Source of the DNA: Pseudomonas putida
GTDB lineage: Bacteria > Pseudomonadota > Gammaproteobacteria > Pseudomonadales > Pseudomonadaceae
Direction: 5' to 3'
DNA: 64,000 nt
Assembly (NCBI RefSeq): GCF_001636055.1
Contig: NZ_CP011789.1
Coordinates: 5,616,501-5,680,500 of the forward strand
Shown here piece after piece: positions 49,769 through 61,645 of this stretch (position 1 is the stretch's first letter; each line of letters opens with the position of its first letter). The notes under the pieces are model-generated. The model saw only the letters and a program-made list of their open reading frames with translations. It made no database searches and was not told the origin of the DNA. Both the position numbers and the translations under genes were made by a program.

Positions 49769-50620
49769 TTAGCGACCGCGAACCGCTTGTTCCAGTTCGG
49801 CAAAGCTCGGACGGTGCGCCGGGTACAGCACCTTGCGCCCGAACTCGACGGCCAGCGACGGCGGCATGCCGGACGCCGAGGCCACCAGCGAAGCCTTGAT
49901 CGCCTCGTAGACGTTCAGTTCTTCCTTGGCGTCGTGGCGCAGGCAGTTGGCCAGCGGGCCGAAGAAACCATAGGCCGCGAGAATACCGAAGAAGGTCCCG
50001 ACCAGCGCAGCACCGACGTGCAGGCCGATGGATTTCTGGTCGCCATCGCCCAGCGAGGCCATGGTCACCACGATGCCGAGTACCGCCGCCACGATACCGA
50101 AGCCGGGCATGGCGTCGGCAACGCTGGTCACCGCATGGGACGGGTGCTCGAGGTCTTCCTTCAGGCTCAGCAGCTCCATGTCGAACAGGCCTTCGAGCTC
50201 ATGGGGTGCCATGTTGCCGGTCGACATGATGCGCAGGTAGTCGCAGACGAACGCGGTCATCCGCGCATCGCCCATGACCGCAGGGTACTTGGCGAAGATC
50301 GGGCTGGCCGCGGGATCCTCGATGTCACCCTCGATGGCCATCATGCCCTCGCGGCGACTCTTGTTGAGAATCTCGTAGATCAGGCCCAACACTTCCAGGT
50401 AGAACGTATGGGTGAAGCGGCTGCCAAACATCTTCAGCGACTTCTTCATGACGTGCATGGTCATGTAGCCAGGGTTGGCCTGGAGAAACGCGCCAAAGGC
50501 CGCACCGCCGATGATCAGCACTTCGAACGGCTGGATCAGCGCCGCGATCTTGCCGTGGGAGAGGACGTATCCGCCGAGGACACTCGCGAATACGACGATG
50601 ATGCCGATAATTTTAGCCAT
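49769..50620 (-). CDS. motA: Flagellar motor stator protein MotA
   Basis: Proton-channel stator subunit of 283 aa, starting MAKIIGIIVVFASVLGGYVL. Four membrane helices and a cytoplasmic loop (about 65-165) that contacts FliG; FMNGIVAA-like segments are seen as GFGIVAAVLGIVVTMASLGDG. The C-terminus DAKEELNVYEAIKASLVASASGMPPSLAVEFGRK is typical. Starts with ATG at 50618-50620. This is the MotAB set; MotCD would lie elsewhere. Confidence 0.96.
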   Translation of the reverse strand: MAKIIGIIVVFASVLGGYVLSHGKIAALIQPFEVLIIGGAAFGAFLQANPGYMTMHVMKKSLKMFGSRFTHTFYLEVLGLIYEILNKSRREGMMAIEGDIEDPAASPIFAKYPAVMGDARMTAFVCDYLRIMSTGNMAPHELEGLFDMELLSLKEDLEHPSHAVTSVADAMPGFGIVAAVLGIVVTMASLGDGDQKSIGLHVGAALVGTFFGILAAYGFFGPLANCLRHDAKEELNVYEAIKASLVASASGMPPSLAVEFGRKVLYPAHRPSFAELEQAVRGR

Positions 50621-50750
50621 AGATTGGAAGCACTTGCTGTCGTGGTCAGGGTCAGGGGCGGAAGCTTGGAAACTCTTCTTCTCCTTATCGGCAGAACTGC
50701 GCCAGACTATAGCCACTCAATGCGAAAAGCCAGTTTGGACTGATGTCAAA

Positions 50751-52286
50751 ATGCCAATCGAAACCAAGGTGCCAGCGCAGATCCCCTCCTCTCTAGACGC
50801 CTGGGTAAGGCTGCTCGACGGCATCCGCGTGCCGGTGCCCAAAGAGAGTCATGACCGGGTTCTGGCGGCCATCAACGACAATCGCCGCTCGCTGCGCGAC
50901 ATCGCCGAACTGATGCAGGACAGCCCGTCGCTGGTGCTGTGCGTGATGCGCGAAGCCAATCACCCGAACCACGCCAGCCAGGCCGAGCCCGCCGAAAGCC
51001 TGGAAATCGCCCTGAACCGTCTGGGCCTGAGCCGCATCCTGCAACTGATGGGACGCCTGCCATCGATACCGGGAGACGACATTCCGCCGGTGCTGCGCCA
51101 ATTCCTGCTGATCAGCCAGCACGCCACCCAGCAAGCCAACGGCCTGTTCGCCAGCCGCCTGGCGCGCCTGTGGCAGGAAATCCACTGGGGCAGCCTGCTG
51201 TTCCTGTCGCCACTGTGGGCACTGGCCCTGGCTTACCCCAAGCTGCTCGACACCTGGGAACTGCGGGTCATTCACAAGGGTGAAGAGGCTTCAGAGGTGG
51301 AGCATGCACTGTTCGGCGTGCGCATCATGGAGTTGTGCCGCGCCGTCGCCACGCACTGGCGCCTGCCGGAATGGGTCACCCAGGGTTATCGCCTGCTGCT
51401 CGAAGAACGCGAACAACTGGCCCAGGTACTGAACATCGCCCGCGAGCCTGACGAGTTGAGCAAGCAGCATCGACTGGACGAAGAGCCCGGGCTGCGCCGC
51501 TGGTTCAACCAGCCGGCCAATACCGTGCTGCTGGCCAACGGCCTGGCGCTGTCGGCGCAGGTCGGCTGGGACAACCCGCACTTGCTGCGCTGGCAACTGC
51601 TCACCGCCATGTACCTGCAAACCACGCTGGATGATGTGCAACAGCAAGTGCACCAGCAAGCAGCGGCCAGCGCGCGCCACCATGCCCGGCATGCACTGTT
51701 CCACCCGGCCGAGGCGCTGATCTGGCCCTGGCAGCAGCGGCGCCCGCACCCAGACATGCTCACCCCGCCACCGCCACCTGCCCAGGACCTGCAACGCTGG
51801 CGCACGCTGTGCGGCGACCTGCTGGCCCAGCCCAGCCCGTTCACCAACACCGTGCACCTGGCCACCCAGGCGCGCGAGGCACTGCTGGCTTGCGGCATGC
51901 AGCGGGTGCTGTTGCTGCTGCTCGACAAACCCAATGACTGCCTGCGCGTACAGCAGAGCGCCGGGTTGCCGCGCGAAGCCTCAGCGCTGACATTGGCAGC
52001 AGGCCAGAGCAAGCTGCTGCAAAAACTGCTGAGCAAAGCCTCGCAACTGCGCCTGACGCCCGACAATCATGCCCAGTTTTCCGCCCTGCTGCCCGCACCG
52101 CTGCGTGCGTTGTTCCCCAGCGAGCACTTGCTGTTGCGCTCGCTGGCCGTGAACGACCAGGTATTGATGCTGGCGATCGCCGACCAGGGCGGCAGGCCGC
52201 TTGCGGACGTGAGCGTGCAGGCCTTCGGAAAAACCGCACAATGTATCGAGCGCGCGCTGGCCAGCTTCGCCAACCGCAATGCCTGA
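50751..52286 (+). CDS. HDOD-domain protein
   Basis: A 511-aa cytoplasmic protein. The N-terminal half resembles an HDOD domain (PVPKESHDRVLAAINDNRRSLRDIAELMQDSPSLVLCVMREAN; LSRILQLMGRLP), the family of output modules related to HD phosphohydrolases but without a full HD pair. The C-terminal part (about 370-505) could be a degenerate GAF-like domain. The linker has a Pro stretch (TPPPPPAQD). It is divergent from motA by 130 bp, so a link with motility or c-di-GMP signalling is possible but unproven. Confidence 0.8.
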   Translation: MPIETKVPAQIPSSLDAWVRLLDGIRVPVPKESHDRVLAAINDNRRSLRDIAELMQDSPSLVLCVMREANHPNHASQAEPAESLEIALNRLGLSRILQLMGRLPSIPGDDIPPVLRQFLLISQHATQQANGLFASRLARLWQEIHWGSLLFLSPLWALALAYPKLLDTWELRVIHKGEEASEVEHALFGVRIMELCRAVATHWRLPEWVTQGYRLLLEEREQLAQVLNIAREPDELSKQHRLDEEPGLRRWFNQPANTVLLANGLALSAQVGWDNPHLLRWQLLTAMYLQTTLDDVQQQVHQQAAASARHHARHALFHPAEALIWPWQQRRPHPDMLTPPPPPAQDLQRWRTLCGDLLAQPSPFTNTVHLATQAREALLACGMQRVLLLLLDKPNDCLRVQQSAGLPREASALTLAAGQSKLLQKLLSKASQLRLTPDNHAQFSALLPAPLRALFPSEHLLLRSLAVNDQVLMLAIADQGGRPLADVSVQAFGKTAQCIERALASFANRNA

Positions 52287-52331
52287 ACCTTGCGCTACAA
52301 TCGCACCTCCCTTGCTCCCCGGAGACCGTGG

Positions 52332-53141
52332 ATGACTGATTTTTCCGGCTTGCCCCTGGTGATCGAAGCCGCCGACCTGCTGCCACGCCTGGATTCGCCC
52401 GAGCTGATCCTGGTCGACCTGAGCAGCGCCAACCGCTATGTCAGCGGCCACATCCCAGGCGCGCGGTTCGTCGAGGGCAAACGCACCCAGCTGGGACAGC
52501 CTCCGGCTCCCGGCCTGCTGCCGGCCCAGGCCGACCTGGAAAAGCTGTTCAGCGAGCTCGGCCACCGAGACGACGCGGTGTACGTGGTATACGACGACGA
52601 AGGCGGCGGCTGGGCCGGGCGCTTCATCTGGCTGCTCGACGTGATCGGCCACGCGCGCTACCACTACCTCAACGGCGGCATCCAGGCCTGGCCTGCGGAC
52701 AAGCTCGTCACTGAAGTGCCAGCAGCCGCCAGCACGCCTGTGCGCCTGCGCCTGCGCGCCGAACCCACCGCCACCCGCGAATACCTGCAAAGCCGCCTGG
52801 GCGCCGACGACCTGGTGGTCTGGGACGCCCGCGGCCCGCAGGAATTCAACGGCGAGAAGGTGCTGGCAGCCAAGGCCGGCCACATCCCCGGCGCGGTCAA
52901 CTTCGAATGGACTGCAGGCATGGACCTCAACGACCACCTGCGCATCCGCAAGGACATCGCCGAAGTACTGCAGCAATTGGGCATCACCCCTGACAAGGAA
53001 GTGATCACCCACTGCCAGACCCACCGTCGCTCCGGATTCACCTACCTGGTGGCCAAGTCACTCGGCTATCCACGGGTCAAGGCCTACGCCGGCTCGTGGA
53101 GCGAGTGGGGCAATCACCCGGACACGCCTGTAGAAGTTTAA
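52332..53141 (+). CDS. rhdA: Thiosulfate:cyanide sulfurtransferase, rhodanese (RhdA-type)
   Basis: Two-domain rhodanese of 269 aa that transfers sulfane sulfur. The N-terminal inactive domain (LVDLSSANRYVSGHIPGARFV) is followed by the catalytic domain with loop HCQTHRRSGFTYL near residue 229. The A. vinelandii RhdA loop, as I recall it, is CQTHHR, so one His is Arg here. Ribosome-binding site GGAG upstream of the ATG at 52332. The gene is followed 9 bp later by psd. Confidence 0.92.
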   Translation: MTDFSGLPLVIEAADLLPRLDSPELILVDLSSANRYVSGHIPGARFVEGKRTQLGQPPAPGLLPAQADLEKLFSELGHRDDAVYVVYDDEGGGWAGRFIWLLDVIGHARYHYLNGGIQAWPADKLVTEVPAAASTPVRLRLRAEPTATREYLQSRLGADDLVVWDARGPQEFNGEKVLAAKAGHIPGAVNFEWTAGMDLNDHLRIRKDIAEVLQQLGITPDKEVITHCQTHRRSGFTYLVAKSLGYPRVKAYAGSWSEWGNHPDTPVEV

Positions 53142-53150
53142 GGAAACTGC

Positions 53151-54014
53151 ATGAAATCCCGTCTGTTCATCATCAGCCAGCACCTGCTGCCGCACCACCT
53201 GCTGTCGCGCCTGGCCGGCTGCGTCGCCGAGTGCCGCGCTCGCTGGTTCAAGAATGCCTTCACCGCCTGGTTCGCCAAACGCTACCAGGTGAACATGTCC
53301 GAGGCGCTGGTCGAGGACCTCACCGCCTACGAGCACTTCAACGCCTTCTTCACCCGCGCCCTCAAGCCGGGGGCGCGCCCCCTGGATGAAACCCCGGGCG
53401 CGATCCTGTGTCCGGCCGACGGTGCGGTCAGCCAGCTCGGTCCGATCGAGCACGGCCGTATTTTCCAGGCCAAGGGCCACAGCTTCAGCGCCCTCGAGCT
53501 GCTCGGCGGCGACCCGGCGCTGGCCGCGCCGTTCATGGGCGGCGAGTTCGCCACCATCTACCTGTCGCCGAAGGACTACCACCGCGTGCACATGCCGCTG
53601 GCCGGCACCCTGCGTGAGATGGTCTACGTGCCGGGCCGCCTGTTCTCGGTCAACCAGACCACGGCTGAGAACGTCCCCGAGCTGTTCGCCCGCAACGAGC
53701 GCGTGGTTTGCCTGTTCGACACCGAACGCGGGCCGATGGCGGTGGTGCTGGTGGGTGCGATGATCGTTGCCTCGATCGAGACAGTCTGGGCCGGGCTGGT
53801 CACACCGCCCAAGCGCGAGCTGAAGACCTTCCGCTACGACGAAGCCAGCCGCGCGCCGATCCATCTGGAAAAAGGCGCGGAACTGGGGCGTTTCAAGCTG
53901 GGTTCGACCGCGATCGTGCTGTTCGGGCCAGAACAGGTGAAGTGGGCCGAAGCCCTCGGCGCCGGGTCTGCCGTGCGCATGGGTGAGCAACTGGCGCTGC
54001 CGGTACAGGGCTGA
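53151..54014 (+). CDS. psd: Phosphatidylserine decarboxylase
   Basis: Makes phosphatidylethanolamine in the inner membrane. It has 287 aa. The proenzyme self-cleaves at the LGST motif (GRFKLGSTAIVLFGP) near residue 252 to form the pyruvoyl group. Conserved YLSPKDYHRVHMP (catalytic His) and PADGAVSQLG are present. The gene forms a short unit with rhdA and ends convergent with serB. Confidence 0.96.
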   Translation: MKSRLFIISQHLLPHHLLSRLAGCVAECRARWFKNAFTAWFAKRYQVNMSEALVEDLTAYEHFNAFFTRALKPGARPLDETPGAILCPADGAVSQLGPIEHGRIFQAKGHSFSALELLGGDPALAAPFMGGEFATIYLSPKDYHRVHMPLAGTLREMVYVPGRLFSVNQTTAENVPELFARNERVVCLFDTERGPMAVVLVGAMIVASIETVWAGLVTPPKRELKTFRYDEASRAPIHLEKGAELGRFKLGSTAIVLFGPEQVKWAEALGAGSAVRMGEQLALPVQG

Positions 54015-54026
54015 CCCGGGATCGCT

Positions 54027-54045
54027 GGGGCTGCTTTGCAGCCCC
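54027..54045. terminator. hairpin between convergent psd and serB
   Basis: GGGGCTGC-TTT-GCAGCCCC is a perfect 8-bp stem with a 3-nt loop, 13 bp after psd and 15 bp beyond the serB stop. Confidence 0.65.
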
Positions 54046-54059
54046 GCTGTTTCAACGGT

Positions 54060-55274
54060 TCACACGCGCCCGTCGCGGTCACGCCAGCCCAGCAGATACA
54101 GCACGCCATCCAGCCCCAGCGTGGAAATCGCCTGTTTGGCAGACTGACGCACCAGCGGCTTGGCGCGGAAAGCCACGCCCAGGCCGGCCAGCGACAGCAT
54201 CGGCAGGTCGTTGGCGCCGTCGCCCACGGCGATGGTCTGCTCCAGTTGCAACCCTTCCTTGTGCGCCAGCTCCTGCAGCAGGTCAGCCTTGCGCTGGGCA
54301 TCGACGATCGGCTCGATCGCCACGCCCGTCACCTTGCCATCCACCACTTCCAGCTCATTGGCGAACACGTAGTCGATGCCAAGGCGTGCCTGCACCTGCT
54401 TGGCGAAGTAGGAAAAACCGCCGGAGAGGATTGCAGTCTTGTAGCCCAGGCGCTTGAGTTCAGCGAACAGGTGTTCGGCACCTTCGGTCAGGCGCAGCGA
54501 AGCGCCGATTTCGTCCAGCACGCCGACGTCCAGGCCCTTGAGCAATGCCATGCGCTCCTTGAAGCTGGCACGGAAATCCAGCTCGCCACGCATGGCGCGC
54601 TCGGTGATCGCCGAAACCTGTTCGCCGACACCTGCTGCCTTGGCCAACTCGTCGATCACCTCGGCTTCGATCAGCGTCGAATCCATGTCGAACACCGCCA
54701 GGCGGCGATTGCGACGGAACAGGTCATCCTGCTGGAAGGCGATGTCGATACCCTGCTCGGCCGACAATGCGAAGAAATCGGCGCGCAGGGACTGGGCGTC
54801 GGTCGGCTCACCGCGCACGGAGATTTCCAGGCAGGCGCGACTCTTGTCGGTGCTGGCGTCGAGCGCCACACGTGCCGAGAGGCGCTCGATCCGCTCGATG
54901 GTCAGGCCATACTGGCTGATGACTGCACTGACCCGTTGCAACTGTTCGGGCGTGACCTTGCGGCTGAGCAGCGTGACGATGTGGCGATTGTCGCCATGGC
55001 CGTCCACCCATTGCTGGTAGTCTGCCTCGGAGATTGGCGTGTAGCGCGCCTGCAGGTTCAGCTCATGGGCCTTGGACTGCACCCCTTGCAGCAGGCCGGT
55101 AGCGACTTCATTGTCGGGAATATCGACCAGAATGCCGAACGACAACGTGCCATGCATGACCGCAAGACCGATGTCGAGGATGTTCACACCGCCCTGGAGC
55201 AGGACGCCGGTGATGGCCGCAGTGAGACCCGGACGGTCTTCACCAGTGATGTTGATCAGGACGATTTCGCGCAA
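54060..55274 (-). CDS. serB: Phosphoserine phosphatase
   Basis: Final step of serine biosynthesis. It has 404 aa: two N-terminal ACT-like regions (ITGEDRPGLTAAITGVL; and a second up to about 185) and a C-terminal HAD domain with the nucleophile motif FDMDST at 195-200, then SGGFSYFAKQ and GDGANDLPML. The long ACT-bearing form suggests feedback regulation by amino acids, which is inferred. Divergent from the YtjB-like gene. Confidence 0.96.
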   Translation of the reverse strand: MREIVLINITGEDRPGLTAAITGVLLQGGVNILDIGLAVMHGTLSFGILVDIPDNEVATGLLQGVQSKAHELNLQARYTPISEADYQQWVDGHGDNRHIVTLLSRKVTPEQLQRVSAVISQYGLTIERIERLSARVALDASTDKSRACLEISVRGEPTDAQSLRADFFALSAEQGIDIAFQQDDLFRRNRRLAVFDMDSTLIEAEVIDELAKAAGVGEQVSAITERAMRGELDFRASFKERMALLKGLDVGVLDEIGASLRLTEGAEHLFAELKRLGYKTAILSGGFSYFAKQVQARLGIDYVFANELEVVDGKVTGVAIEPIVDAQRKADLLQELAHKEGLQLEQTIAVGDGANDLPMLSLAGLGVAFRAKPLVRQSAKQAISTLGLDGVLYLLGWRDRDGRV

Positions 55275-55344
55275 GACCGGGCTCCAACTCGATGAAAAAT
55301 GCGCATTCTACCCACTTTCCATGACCATCGGGCGCCATCGATAC

Positions 55345-55373
55345 TTTGCCGACAAAACGCGGGTCGCTATACT
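55345..55373 (+). promoter_or_regulatory. sigma-70 promoter of the AhpA/YtjB-like gene
   Basis: TTTGCC (55345-55350), 17 bp, TATACT (55368-55373). The -35 is weak, the -10 good. The gene starts about 75 bp downstream. Confidence 0.45.
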
Positions 55374-55451
55374 GCCCAGCATCTTTTCCGCCATAAAGAG
55401 CCGCGCTCTGTGAACCGGCCCACGCCTGTCAAAACCGACAACTTCTTTCTG

Positions 55452-56882
55452 ATGATCTTCCGAGCCCTGCGCCAGCGTCGTATTCCCCTGGCATTGCGCA
55501 TCGCCAGCCATAACATTTTCCTGGTGGCGCTGGCCTTGGTGATCTATGCCTGCGTGATGGGCCTGCAGTTCAAGCAGGCCATGCACGAACAGGCCGATGC
55601 CGTCGGCCAGAGCCTGACCGTGCAGACCGCGACCTCGGCTACCGAGCTGCTGGTGTCCAACGACATCCTCAGCCTCAACGTGCTGCTGGGCAATCTGGTG
55701 AAGAACCCGCTGGTGGCCCACGCGGCGATCTACAGCGTCGACAACCGAATCCTCGCCGAGGCCGGGCAACGGCCAAAAAACAGCCTGCTGGGCGAGGCCG
55801 AAGGGGTCTACCAGACCAAGATCACCTTCCAGGACGTGACCGCCGGGCAACTGCGCATCAGCCTGGACATGAGCCAGTTCCAGCAACCGATGCTGATCAG
55901 CCTGCAGAGCATGGGCATTCTCGCGGCCATCCTGCTGGCGCTGGCGCTTACCCTCAGCCTGCGCCTGGGCCGCTTCATCTCGACGCCGCTGCTGCAACTG
56001 CGTGTCTGGCTGCGTGACCCCCACCCCTATACCCCGGCCATCGAGCGCCAGGACGAAATCGGCGATCTCGCTCGTCAGCTTCATGCCCGCCTGGCCCCGC
56101 CGCCACCGCCGGAGCCGGAAGAACATGAAGACGACGAAGATGATTTTGCCGACCTGCATGTGGAGGAGCCGCCACGCAAGGCCGCACCCAAGCCTGTAGC
56201 GGCCAGGGTGGCCGCCCAGGACGACGACGCAGACGACGACGCCTTTGCCGACCTGATCGACGACACCGTGCACAGCCCCAAGGCACTGGCCATCCCAGAG
56301 TCTGACGAACCGAACACCAGCGCCGTGCTCGCCGTGCAACTCGGCTCCCAGGAGCAACTGCGCCGTCTGCCGCGCACGCGCCTGACCGAGTTGCTGGAGC
56401 GCTACCGCGACTGCCTCGACCAGGCCGCGTCGCTGTACGAGGGTGAAGTGCACACCCTTGACGACGGCAGCACGCTGTTGCTGTTCCACAGCCGTGACAG
56501 CGGCGAGGACTACCTCACCAATGCCATCTGCTGTGGCGAATTGCTGCGCGCCCTGGGCCACGCCCTGCAGATCGAGGTCGCCGACAGCGGTATCACCCTG
56601 CAGTTGCAACTGGGACTGGCGCTGGGTGAAGACCTGCTGGGCATGGATCAGGTCGACCTGCTGATGACCGAGAAGGCCCAGGATGCCCTGGCGCTGTCGC
56701 AACACAGCCGCAACCTGCTGCTGGTCGAGCGCCAGGTCAGCGACGACGCCCTGATCCGCCAGCGCGCGCGCATTCGGCCGATCGCCAGCCCTGAAGGCGC
56801 CTGCTGTGTCGAGCGACTGATGGAGCCCTACCCGTCGATGCTCGAGCGCCAGTTGGCGCGGATGCATGAGCGTCGGGCCTGA
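55452..56882 (+). CDS. AhpA/YtjB-like membrane protein with degenerate cyclase-like domain
   Basis: A 476-aa protein next to and divergent from serB, the same place as ytjB (smp) in E. coli. The N-terminal ~195 residues have two membrane helices (about 18-38 and 155-177) flanking a periplasmic domain, then HAMP-like sequence. A Pro/acidic low-complexity linker (PPPPPEPEEHEDDEDDFAD) and a C-terminal ~170 residues follow. That last part reads like a class III nucleotidyl cyclase fold (YEGEVHTLDDGSTLLLF; LQLQLGLALGEDLLG) but lacks the first metal-binding Asp loop, so it is likely a sensor or scaffold. A GTG at 55410 is an alternative start. Confidence 0.78.
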   Translation: MIFRALRQRRIPLALRIASHNIFLVALALVIYACVMGLQFKQAMHEQADAVGQSLTVQTATSATELLVSNDILSLNVLLGNLVKNPLVAHAAIYSVDNRILAEAGQRPKNSLLGEAEGVYQTKITFQDVTAGQLRISLDMSQFQQPMLISLQSMGILAAILLALALTLSLRLGRFISTPLLQLRVWLRDPHPYTPAIERQDEIGDLARQLHARLAPPPPPEPEEHEDDEDDFADLHVEEPPRKAAPKPVAARVAAQDDDADDDAFADLIDDTVHSPKALAIPESDEPNTSAVLAVQLGSQEQLRRLPRTRLTELLERYRDCLDQAASLYEGEVHTLDDGSTLLLFHSRDSGEDYLTNAICCGELLRALGHALQIEVADSGITLQLQLGLALGEDLLGMDQVDLLMTEKAQDALALSQHSRNLLLVERQVSDDALIRQRARIRPIASPEGACCVERLMEPYPSMLERQLARMHERRA

Positions 56883-56951
56883 ATGGCCTGATCCGCGGTG
56901 CAGTTGTAGAAGCGGCCTTGAGTCGCGAAAGGCCTGCTATCCGGCACCCAC

Positions 56952-56980
56952 AAAAAAGCCCGCATCGCTGCGGGCTTTTT
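56952..56980. terminator. bidirectional Rho-independent terminator
   Basis: AAAAAAGCCCGCA-TCGC-TGCGGGCTTTTT gives a GC-rich stem with U tracts on both strands. It separates the convergent YtjB-like and PqiC-like genes. Confidence 0.92.
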
Positions 56981-56993
56981 CATGTCTGTCGAA

Positions 56994-57707
56994 TCAGAAT
57001 CGATAGACTTCCATATCGGTGCGGATCGGCGAAGCCATCGGAATCCTCGACTTCTCCGGTTCCTTCTTGACCTGGACCGGAGCCGCTGGCTTTTTCGGCG
57101 CATCTTCAGCGACCGCTGGCTGGTTCGCCAGCGGCTTGACGGCAACGCTCAGTTGCTCGACCAGCTTCTGCAGCAACTGCCCCTGGGCCTGGACTTGCGA
57201 GGCCTCGCTGCCCTCATGCTGTTGCTCGAGGTGGACGATACGGTTGTCGCGCACATGGCCACGACGATCCAGTACGCGCCACTGGGCATCGAGGATCGCC
57301 GGCTGGTTGGCGCCCGAGTCCAGGCGGGTGATCGACAGCAGCACCTGCACATCCGGCGTGAAGCCAGTGCTGGCAGGTGCAAGCACGACGCGCTGGCTGT
57401 CCAGGCGCCAGGCGAGCTGACGCACCAGCAACTGGTCGATATCCGACGAAAGGCTGCCGGCCCAGCGACCGTCGGTCGCCGCGGTCAGGCTGCCATCAGG
57501 CTGACGTTGCAGAAAGGTTTCACGTTGCAGGTAGTCGGCTACCGATACCGGACCGAGCACGACCGCCATGCCGGCAGCCTGCGAAGGCTGGCCGGGGTCG
57601 CCGCTGTCGAGTTGGTACAGGGCCACCGGCTGGTGCATGCTGCACCCGCTCAGCCCCAGCAGACCCGTCATCAGCAGCGCAAATGGAAGGCGCAGAAATT
57701 TCATCAT
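56994..57707 (-). CDS. PqiC-like (ABC-type transport auxiliary, DUF330) lipoprotein
   Basis: Outer-membrane lipoprotein of 237 aa. The signal peptide ends in the lipobox LLGLSGC (Cys near residue 22). The following YQLDSGDPGQPS, VVLGPVSVADYLQRETFLQR and later DIDQLLVRQLAWRLDSQRVV match PqiC/YmbA. PqiC normally works with the PqiAB lipid-transport tunnel, but no pqiA or pqiB is in this window, so it is an orphan here. The C-terminus is Lys/Pro-rich (KKPAAPVQVKKEPEK). MMK start: the second ATG at 57704 is equally possible. Confidence 0.82.
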   Translation of the reverse strand: MMKFLRLPFALLMTGLLGLSGCSMHQPVALYQLDSGDPGQPSQAAGMAVVLGPVSVADYLQRETFLQRQPDGSLTAATDGRWAGSLSSDIDQLLVRQLAWRLDSQRVVLAPASTGFTPDVQVLLSITRLDSGANQPAILDAQWRVLDRRGHVRDNRIVHLEQQHEGSEASQVQAQGQLLQKLVEQLSVAVKPLANQPAVAEDAPKKPAAPVQVKKEPEKSRIPMASPIRTDMEVYRF

Positions 57708-57877
57708 CCCATCCAAGCGGCCGCCGCCCGGCAACCGCAGTGATACTCGTGTGGATTCCCGCGGGCACACGGCCACGCCGGCCCCGCAAGGGGTGTATCA
57801 TCCGCGAAATAGTCGCCGGACTCCAGCATTTCCGCCCGGAACGACGCTGAAAACGCCGTTCCAGACGAACAACCGGT

Positions 57878-60658
<2,781 letters not shown>

Positions 60659-60662
<4 letters not shown>

Positions 60663-61645
60663 GGCTTCGCGCTCCAGCCGCCCGCTGGCGCGGCAAAGCG
60701 CCAGACGATAGGGCGGTTTTCACCATCGGCACGGGTGCCGTTGTTGTTGTCCAGGCCGATCCAGGCACCGTCCTTGTCGATCACCAGGGCTTCGGCCAAG
60801 CCGAACGGCCGGTCGTAGCGACGTGTGTCGACCAGGGCATCGGCGGCGAACGACCAGCAGCGCTCGACCGCACCGGTGTCGGCGTCACGCCGGCAAATGC
60901 GGAAGGCATTGCGTTCCAGGGTGAACAGTTTGCCGTCGAACAGTGCAAGGTCCGCGAAATCTCGCGACAGCGCCCGCGAGCCTGGCATCTGTGACGGCTG
61001 CATCTCCACCCCTGCCTCGCTGAGCAGCACACAGCTGCGTCCGCAGGTCCATACCGCTTGCTGACGCTGCACGGCGATCAGCCCCCGACGCTCGCGCTCG
61101 GCAGCCAACCACAGGCGGTCACCGGCCGGATTGATGGCCAGGCCCTCGAACAAGGCATTGAAGTGCAACAGCATGCCGCTGGCACGGGCCTGGCGAACCA
61201 TGGCCGGATCGATCCTCAGCCAGTTCGGCTCGCCCTCGACCGGCAATTGCAGCACCGCCGCATGCGCCTCGCTGACCACATAGAAGTTGCCCGCGCTGTC
61301 ACAGGTGATGCCTTCGAAATCCAGCTCGCCGCCACGGATGAACGACACTGCCCAATTTCGCGACTTCAGCCCCCAGGGCAGCCCGCTCTCCGGTACCGGC
61401 GGCGGGGTGAAGACCAGGGCCTCGGCACGCCACACGCCATCCTGCTGTTCAAGCCGGTAGATTCGATCGTCGTCGCGGTCCGAGACGCCCCACAGGGCGC
61501 CACGGCACTGGGCCAGGCCCGACAGGTTACCGCCGCGCATGCCCTCGATCGGGTGCTCGGCGGTGAGCTTGAGCTCTGGCCAGTCGCTGGCGAAACTCGT
61601 CAGGCTGGCCAGCGCGAGCAAGGCTGCGACAAGCAGACGAATCAA
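60659..61645 (-). CDS. Secreted esterase-like-phytase beta-propeller protein
   Basis: A 328-aa exported protein with a signal peptide (MIRLLVAALLALASLTSFAS). Its repeats (LSGLAQCRGALWGVSDRDDDRIY; DFEGITCDSAGNFYVVSEAHAAVL; FEGLAINPAGDRLWLAAERERRG) fit the beta-propeller family annotated as esterase-like activity of phytase. No catalytic residues can be confirmed by eye. It overlaps both neighbours by 4 bp (parE upstream, retropepsin downstream), so it is translated together with topoisomerase IV. Confidence 0.82.
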
